Positions 60,394 to 64,000 of a stretch of DNA of 64,000 nucleotides are shown here, piece by piece. This DNA comes from Microvirga lupini (lineage in GTDB: Bacteria; Pseudomonadota; Alphaproteobacteria; Rhizobiales; Beijerinckiaceae). Every line of letters begins with the position of its first letter. Position 1 is the first letter of the stretch. The stretch lies in assembly GCF_014191055.1 (NCBI RefSeq), contig NZ_JACHWB010000002.1, positions 806,001 through 870,000 of the forward strand. The letters run 5' to 3'. The position numbers and the translations under genes were made by a program. The notes below the pieces were generated by a model that did not search any database, was not told where the DNA came from, and worked only from the letters and a program-made list of their open reading frames with translations.

Positions 60394-61785
60394 TCAGATC
60401 TGGCGGAGATGGTAGGATTTCGGACGGGTGAGCGACTCGTAGGCCAGCCGCGACAGGCTCGCGCCACGGCCCGTATCCTTCACGCCCGTCCAGGCAAGCG
60501 CGGGATCGAGATAGTCGCAGCGGTTCATGAACACGGTGCCGGTCTCCAGCTTCTCGCCGATGGTTTCCGCCGCATCGACCTCGGAGGTCCAGATGGCAGC
60601 CGAGAGACCATAGGGCGAGTCATTCATGAGGCGGATCGCCTCCTCGTCGCCCTTCACCTTCATGATGCCGACCGTGGGGCCGAAGCTCTCCTCGCGCATG
60701 ACGCTCATGGAATGATCAACATTGGTGAGCACCTGTGGGGCGAGATAGGCGGTGTTGCCCACATCGGCCGCGAACTTCTTCGCATCGATATGCGCCTTCG
60801 CGCCTTTGGCTACCGCTTCCGCGTTCTGCTCGCGCACAAGATCGGCGAAGCGTTTATGCGCCATGGGGCCCAGCGTCGTCGCCTCGTCGAGTGGGTTGCC
60901 GAGCACGTACTTGTTCACGAGATCGACCGCGCCTTCGACGAAGCGGTCGTAGTGCTTTTCGTGCACATAGATGCGCTCGATGCCGCAACAGCACTGGCCC
61001 GAATTGAAGAAAGCCCCGTCCACGAGGTTCTCGATGGCGTGATCGAGATTGGCGTCCTCGCGCACATAGGCCGGATCCTTACCGCCGAGTTCGAGACCGA
61101 GCGAGGTGAAGGTGCCGGCTGCCGCGCGCTCAATGGAGCGACCGCCGGAGACGGAGCCGGTGAAGTTGCAGTGATCGACGAGGCCGTTGCCCAGTATGCG
61201 GCTCGTCTGATCGTGGCTGAGATGGAAGTTCTGGAACAGGCCTTTCGGCATGCCGGACCGGTCCATCGCCATCTGGAAGCGCTCACCTGCCAGCACGGTT
61301 TGGGAAGCATGCTTCAGCAGCACCGCATTGCCGGCCATCAACGCCGGCACGATGGTGTTGATGGCGGTGAGATAGGGGTAGTTCCACGGCGCGATCACCA
61401 GCACGAGACCCACGGGCTCGCGCTTGATCATGCGGCGGAAGCCCGGCTTCTCGTCATCGGCCGGAATGGGCCTCAGGCTCTTCTCGGCGATGCCGATCAT
61501 GTAGCGCGCCCGCTCCTCGACGCCGCGGAACTCGCCGCCATAGCGCACGGGACGGCCCATCTGCTGGGCAATCTCCGGCACGACCTCCTGGTTCATGGCA
61601 AGCAGCGCATCGAGAAAGGCGGACACCTTGCTCGCGCGCTCCCCAATGGTGGTGTTCCGCCACGATTTCTGCGCCTCGCGGGCAGACGTGATCGCCGCAT
61701 CGATAGCGGCCTCGGACATGATCGGGCGACGGACGAGTTCGCGTCCGTCAACCGGGGAAATACAGATGATATCGGTATCAGCCAT
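60394..61785 (-). CDS. NAD(P)-dependent aldehyde dehydrogenase
   Basis: This 463-residue ALDH has catalytic Cys in FNSGQCCCGIER (about residue 270), general base Glu in LELGGKDPAY and the substrate segment APWNYPYLTAINTIVPAL. It resembles succinate-semialdehyde or gamma-glutamyl-aminoaldehyde dehydrogenases. It lies in the amine-catabolic cluster, 72 bases after the glutamine-synthetase-like gene. Confidence 0.9.
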   Translation of the reverse strand: MADTDIICISPVDGRELVRRPIMSEAAIDAAITSAREAQKSWRNTTIGERASKVSAFLDALLAMNQEVVPEIAQQMGRPVRYGGEFRGVEERARYMIGIAEKSLRPIPADDEKPGFRRMIKREPVGLVLVIAPWNYPYLTAINTIVPALMAGNAVLLKHASQTVLAGERFQMAMDRSGMPKGLFQNFHLSHDQTSRILGNGLVDHCNFTGSVSGGRSIERAAAGTFTSLGLELGGKDPAYVREDANLDHAIENLVDGAFFNSGQCCCGIERIYVHEKHYDRFVEGAVDLVNKYVLGNPLDEATTLGPMAHKRFADLVREQNAEAVAKGAKAHIDAKKFAADVGNTAYLAPQVLTNVDHSMSVMREESFGPTVGIMKVKGDEEAIRLMNDSPYGLSAAIWTSEVDAAETIGEKLETGTVFMNRCDYLDPALAWTGVKDTGRGASLSRLAYESLTRPKSYHLRQI

Positions 61786-61857
61786 GGTGTGATGTCTGAA
61801 AGACCATGAACCCGGCAGGCCATGGTCCTCTCCTGTGCTTGAGTCTCAAAAAGGCTT

Positions 61858-63228
61858 TTAGATGATCTCGAAGTAACGGGCGAGCTGCCAATCGGTGATA
61901 GCCTTGCGCGCCTCGCGCTCCTCCCATTCGCGGGTTGCAGCGTAATGCTCCACGAAGGTGTCGCCAAAGAGCTGTCGCGCGGCCTGCGAGCTCTTGAGCC
62001 TCTCGGCCGCCTCGCCGAGGGAGCGCGGCAGGGCCCGCTCCTTCGGGTGCTCGACCGCATAGGCGTTGCCTTGGATGGGCTCGCCCGGATCGATCCGGTT
62101 CTCGATGCCCCACAGGCCGGAGCCGATGGCGGCAGCGAGCGCGATATAGGGATTGATGTCGGCCGCCGCGACCCGGTATTCGACGCGCTGCGACTTCTCG
62201 GATCCGGGAATGACGCGAAGCGCCGTGGTGCGGTTCTCCACGCCCCAGGCGGAATCGGTGGGGGCCCAGAAGCCGGGGATCAGCCGCGTGTAGCTGTTCA
62301 CCGTGCAAGCCACCATGGCGAGGATCTCGGGCATCAGCTTCTGCTGGCCTCCCACGAACCAGCGCATGGTTTCCGACATGTTGTGCTTAGCCTGCGGATC
62401 GTAGAAGGCACCCTTGCCAGTGTTGAGATCCTTGAGCGAGGCATGCAGATGGCCGGACTGGCCGGGCCAATCGCGCGACCACTTGGCCATGAAGGTCGCC
62501 ATCCAGCCGCGGCGCTGGGCCAGGATCTTGGTGTAGGTCTTGAACAGAGCCGCCTTGTCGGCTGCATTCAGCGCGTCGTCGACGCGGATCGCAGCCTCCA
62601 GCACGCCGGGGCCGGTCTCCGTGTGCAGTCCCTCGATCTCGAAATCCATCCTTTTCCCGAGGTCGAGAAGCTCGTGGTAGAAATCTGCGTGCACACCGGA
62701 GCGGAGCACCGAATAGCCGAAGAAGCCTGGCGTGATGCTCTTGAGATCGCGGTAGCTCTTCTCACGCACGGAGTGCGGGGTTTCCTCGAACAGGAAGAAC
62801 TCGAACTCGGCTGCGGCCGAGACCGCAAAGCCCATGTCCTTAGCCTTCTTCAGCACCCGCCGCAGCACACCCCGCGGGCAGGCCGCCTCCGCATAGCCCT
62901 CGAACTCGGCGAGGAAGAACGGCAGGTCGTCCTCGAAGGGGGTGAGCCGCATGGATTCGGGGATCACCCGCGCCGTCGCATCGGGATAGGCGGTATGCCA
63001 GCCGGTGAGCGTGGTGTTGTCGTAGAGCTGATCGTTGGAGTCCCAGCCCAGCACCACGTCGCAGAAGCCGAACCCCTTTTCGAGGGCGGACTCGAACTTG
63101 TCGCGGGCCATGTACTTGCCGCGCATGATGCCGTCGACATCCGTGAGGCCGATCTTCACGAAGGGAAGATCGCGGCTGCGCACGTATTCCATGGCATCGG
63201 CGGCGTTCTTGATTTTGGGAGCGTCCAT
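61858..63228 (-). CDS. Glutamine-synthetase-like gamma-glutamyl-amine ligase (PuuA type)
   Basis: This 456-residue protein of the type I glutamine synthetase fold has ATP/metal-binding AAAEFEFFLFEE, the catalytic GQSGHLHASL and VENRTTALRVIPGS motifs, and EYRVAAADINPYIALAAAIG. It lacks the adenylylation-loop tyrosine context of true GlnA, and its setting beside catabolic dehydrogenases and an amine permease points to gamma-glutamylation of an amine (putrescine, ethanolamine or similar). The substrate is inferred, not seen. Confidence 0.88.
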   Translation of the reverse strand: MDAPKIKNAADAMEYVRSRDLPFVKIGLTDVDGIMRGKYMARDKFESALEKGFGFCDVVLGWDSNDQLYDNTTLTGWHTAYPDATARVIPESMRLTPFEDDLPFFLAEFEGYAEAACPRGVLRRVLKKAKDMGFAVSAAAEFEFFLFEETPHSVREKSYRDLKSITPGFFGYSVLRSGVHADFYHELLDLGKRMDFEIEGLHTETGPGVLEAAIRVDDALNAADKAALFKTYTKILAQRRGWMATFMAKWSRDWPGQSGHLHASLKDLNTGKGAFYDPQAKHNMSETMRWFVGGQQKLMPEILAMVACTVNSYTRLIPGFWAPTDSAWGVENRTTALRVIPGSEKSQRVEYRVAAADINPYIALAAAIGSGLWGIENRIDPGEPIQGNAYAVEHPKERALPRSLGEAAERLKSSQAARQLFGDTFVEHYAATREWEEREARKAITDWQLARYFEII

Positions 63229-63257
63229 ACGAAAAACCTTGACCGCAATTGGAGAAA

Positions 63258-63282
63258 GGGAGCGCGCAGACTGCGCGCTCCC
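63258..63282. terminator. Hairpin between the permease and ligase genes
   Basis: GGGAGCGCGCA and TGCGCGCTCCC form perfect 11-base arms around GAC. On the minus strand TTTCTCC follows, so this may be a weak terminator or an mRNA-stabilising hairpin separating the expression of permease and ligase. Confidence 0.65.
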
Positions 63283-63288
63283 GAAGGG

Positions 63289-64000
63289 TTAGTAGGACTT
63301 GTACTCGCTCTCGCCCTTGGTGAGCGCGAACTCCTCCTCCGGCGAGAGGATGAGCTTGTGCCGCCCGACCAGCAGGAAGTAGGCCATCATTACCGCATAA
63401 TAGACGGCAACGCCGATAACGGCCGTACGGAAGACCGAGTCGGTGAGCTGGAAGTAGAGCGTCACCGCCGCGATCACCATGCAGGTGACAGCACCCGCGA
63501 CACCGAACGGGCTCTTGTAGGGCCGGTGCAGGTTCGGGAACTTCCTTTTCAGCACGACATAGGACATGCCCTGCATAAAGTAGGCCAGCATCGCGCCCGC
63601 CACCGCCATGTTCAGCAGCGTGCCGCCGATGACTGTCGCACCCGCCTCGGCGCCTGCCGAGAACCAGATGATCATCATCACCAGGAGGCCCAGAACCGCG
63701 CCTGCGATAAGGGCCACGTGAGGCGTCTTGCGCTCGCCGTGCGTCACCGAGAGGAAGCTCGGGAAGTACCCTGCCCGCGACAGCGAATAGATCTGCCGGC
63801 CGAAGGCGAAGATGATCGTGTGGAACGAGGCGATGAGGCCGATCACGGCAATCGCCGCCAGAATCTTCGCGATATCCGTGCCGAACAGGGTCCGGAACCC
63901 GTCGAGCAGCGGCTCGCCGGATTTGCCGAGGCCCACCGCACCCGGTGCGATGCCCGTGTTCAGGAACAGCACGAGGAACGCGGAGGCGATCAGCGTCAGA
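63289..64000 (-). CDS. APC-family amino acid/ethanolamine-type permease (5' end outside the window)
   Basis: This is the C-terminal part of a polytopic transporter; the frame is open to the right edge and the visible ATG at 63972 is internal. At least six hydrophobic segments are visible. The FGRQIYSLSRAGYFPSFLS motif is typical of the APC superfamily and strongly recalls ethanolamine permeases. The C-terminus is hydrophilic (LSPEEEFALTKGESEYKSY). As the first gene of the cluster, it probably imports the amine substrate for the ligase downstream. Confidence 0.85.
   Translation of the reverse strand, partial: LTLIASAFLVLFLNTGIAPGAVGLGKSGEPLLDGFRTLFGTDIAKILAAIAVIGLIASFHTIIFAFGRQIYSLSRAGYFPSFLSVTHGERKTPHVALIAGAVLGLLVMMIIWFSAGAEAGATVIGGTLLNMAVAGAMLAYFMQGMSYVVLKRKFPNLHRPYKSPFGVAGAVTCMVIAAVTLYFQLTDSVFRTAVIGVAVYYAVMMAYFLLVGRHKLILSPEEEFALTKGESEYKSY

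Noticed and set aside
58751..60415. Plus-strand frame spanning the FMN reductase gene end, the terminator and the Fe-alcohol dehydrogenase
   Set aside because: It crosses a strong terminator and two real genes. It is a chance long frame due to GC content.
60409..61809. 466-codon plus-strand frame opposite the aldehyde dehydrogenase
   Set aside because: It is antisense to a gene with intact catalytic Cys and Glu motifs, and has no domain of its own.

Overview
The window is GC-rich (about 60-65 percent) alphaproteobacterial chromosome, most likely from the Hyphomicrobiales and plausibly from a Microvirga- or Methylobacterium-like member of the Methylobacteriaceae. The pointers are the fused MrpAB antiporter subunit, the PQQ dehydrogenase with its quinoprotein ABC cassette, the clustered Rnk/GreA-like small proteins and the dense ATGA-overlapped operons. 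This placement is inferred from gene content; no rRNA or tRNA gene was seen to confirm it.

Layout. 0-4.6 kb: an Mrp-type Na+/H+ antiporter operon, cut by the left edge. 4.6-12 kb: a stress and regulation region with an XRE regulator, a universal stress protein, a pseudouridine synthase and glutamate dehydrogenase. Four intact Rnk/GreA-C-like genes lie here as an inverted duplication of a two-gene cassette, followed by a fifth, broken copy. 12.2-15 kb: a tandem glycine riboswitch with its own terminator but no recognisable glycine gene, an L,D-transpeptidase, and fragments of a cardiolipin synthase, a membrane protein and an integrase.

15-30 kb, all on the minus strand, is the most distinctive part. 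Reading in the transcription direction it holds a nitrate/taurine-type ABC transporter, then a second ABC module of the PQQ-dependent alcohol dehydrogenase type (binding protein, beta-propeller, ATPase, ABC-2 permease). A lanthanide-type PQQ dehydrogenase follows with its periplasmic partner and a cytochrome c lipoprotein. Last comes a complete caa3-type cytochrome oxidase with its CtaG assembly factor and another cytochrome c. The genes overlap or nearly touch, so a whole path from periplasmic alcohol oxidation to oxygen reduction may be made from one transcript.

30-36 kb holds single genes: a quinone oxidoreductase, two alpha/beta hydrolases, a lipoprotein and a class III nucleotide cyclase. 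36.6-41.4 kb carries an aconitase, an orphan tripartite-tricarboxylate binding protein and a GntR-type regulator. 42.3-44 kb is a serralysin-like RTX metalloprotease. 44.3-51.6 kb is a minus-strand run of housekeeping and detoxification genes (PuuB-like oxidase, free-Met-sulfoxide reductase, ABC exporter, MOSC, DUF488, zinc alcohol dehydrogenase, Nudix). 51.8-57.2 kb holds an inositol-phosphatase-like gene and a complete ferric-iron-type ABC importer. 57.4-59.2 kb has a HAD phosphatase and a divergent HxlR regulator / FMN reductase pair. 59.2-64 kb is an amine or amino-alcohol catabolic cluster (Fe-alcohol dehydrogenase, aldehyde dehydrogenase, glutamine-synthetase-like ligase, APC permease) cut by the right edge.
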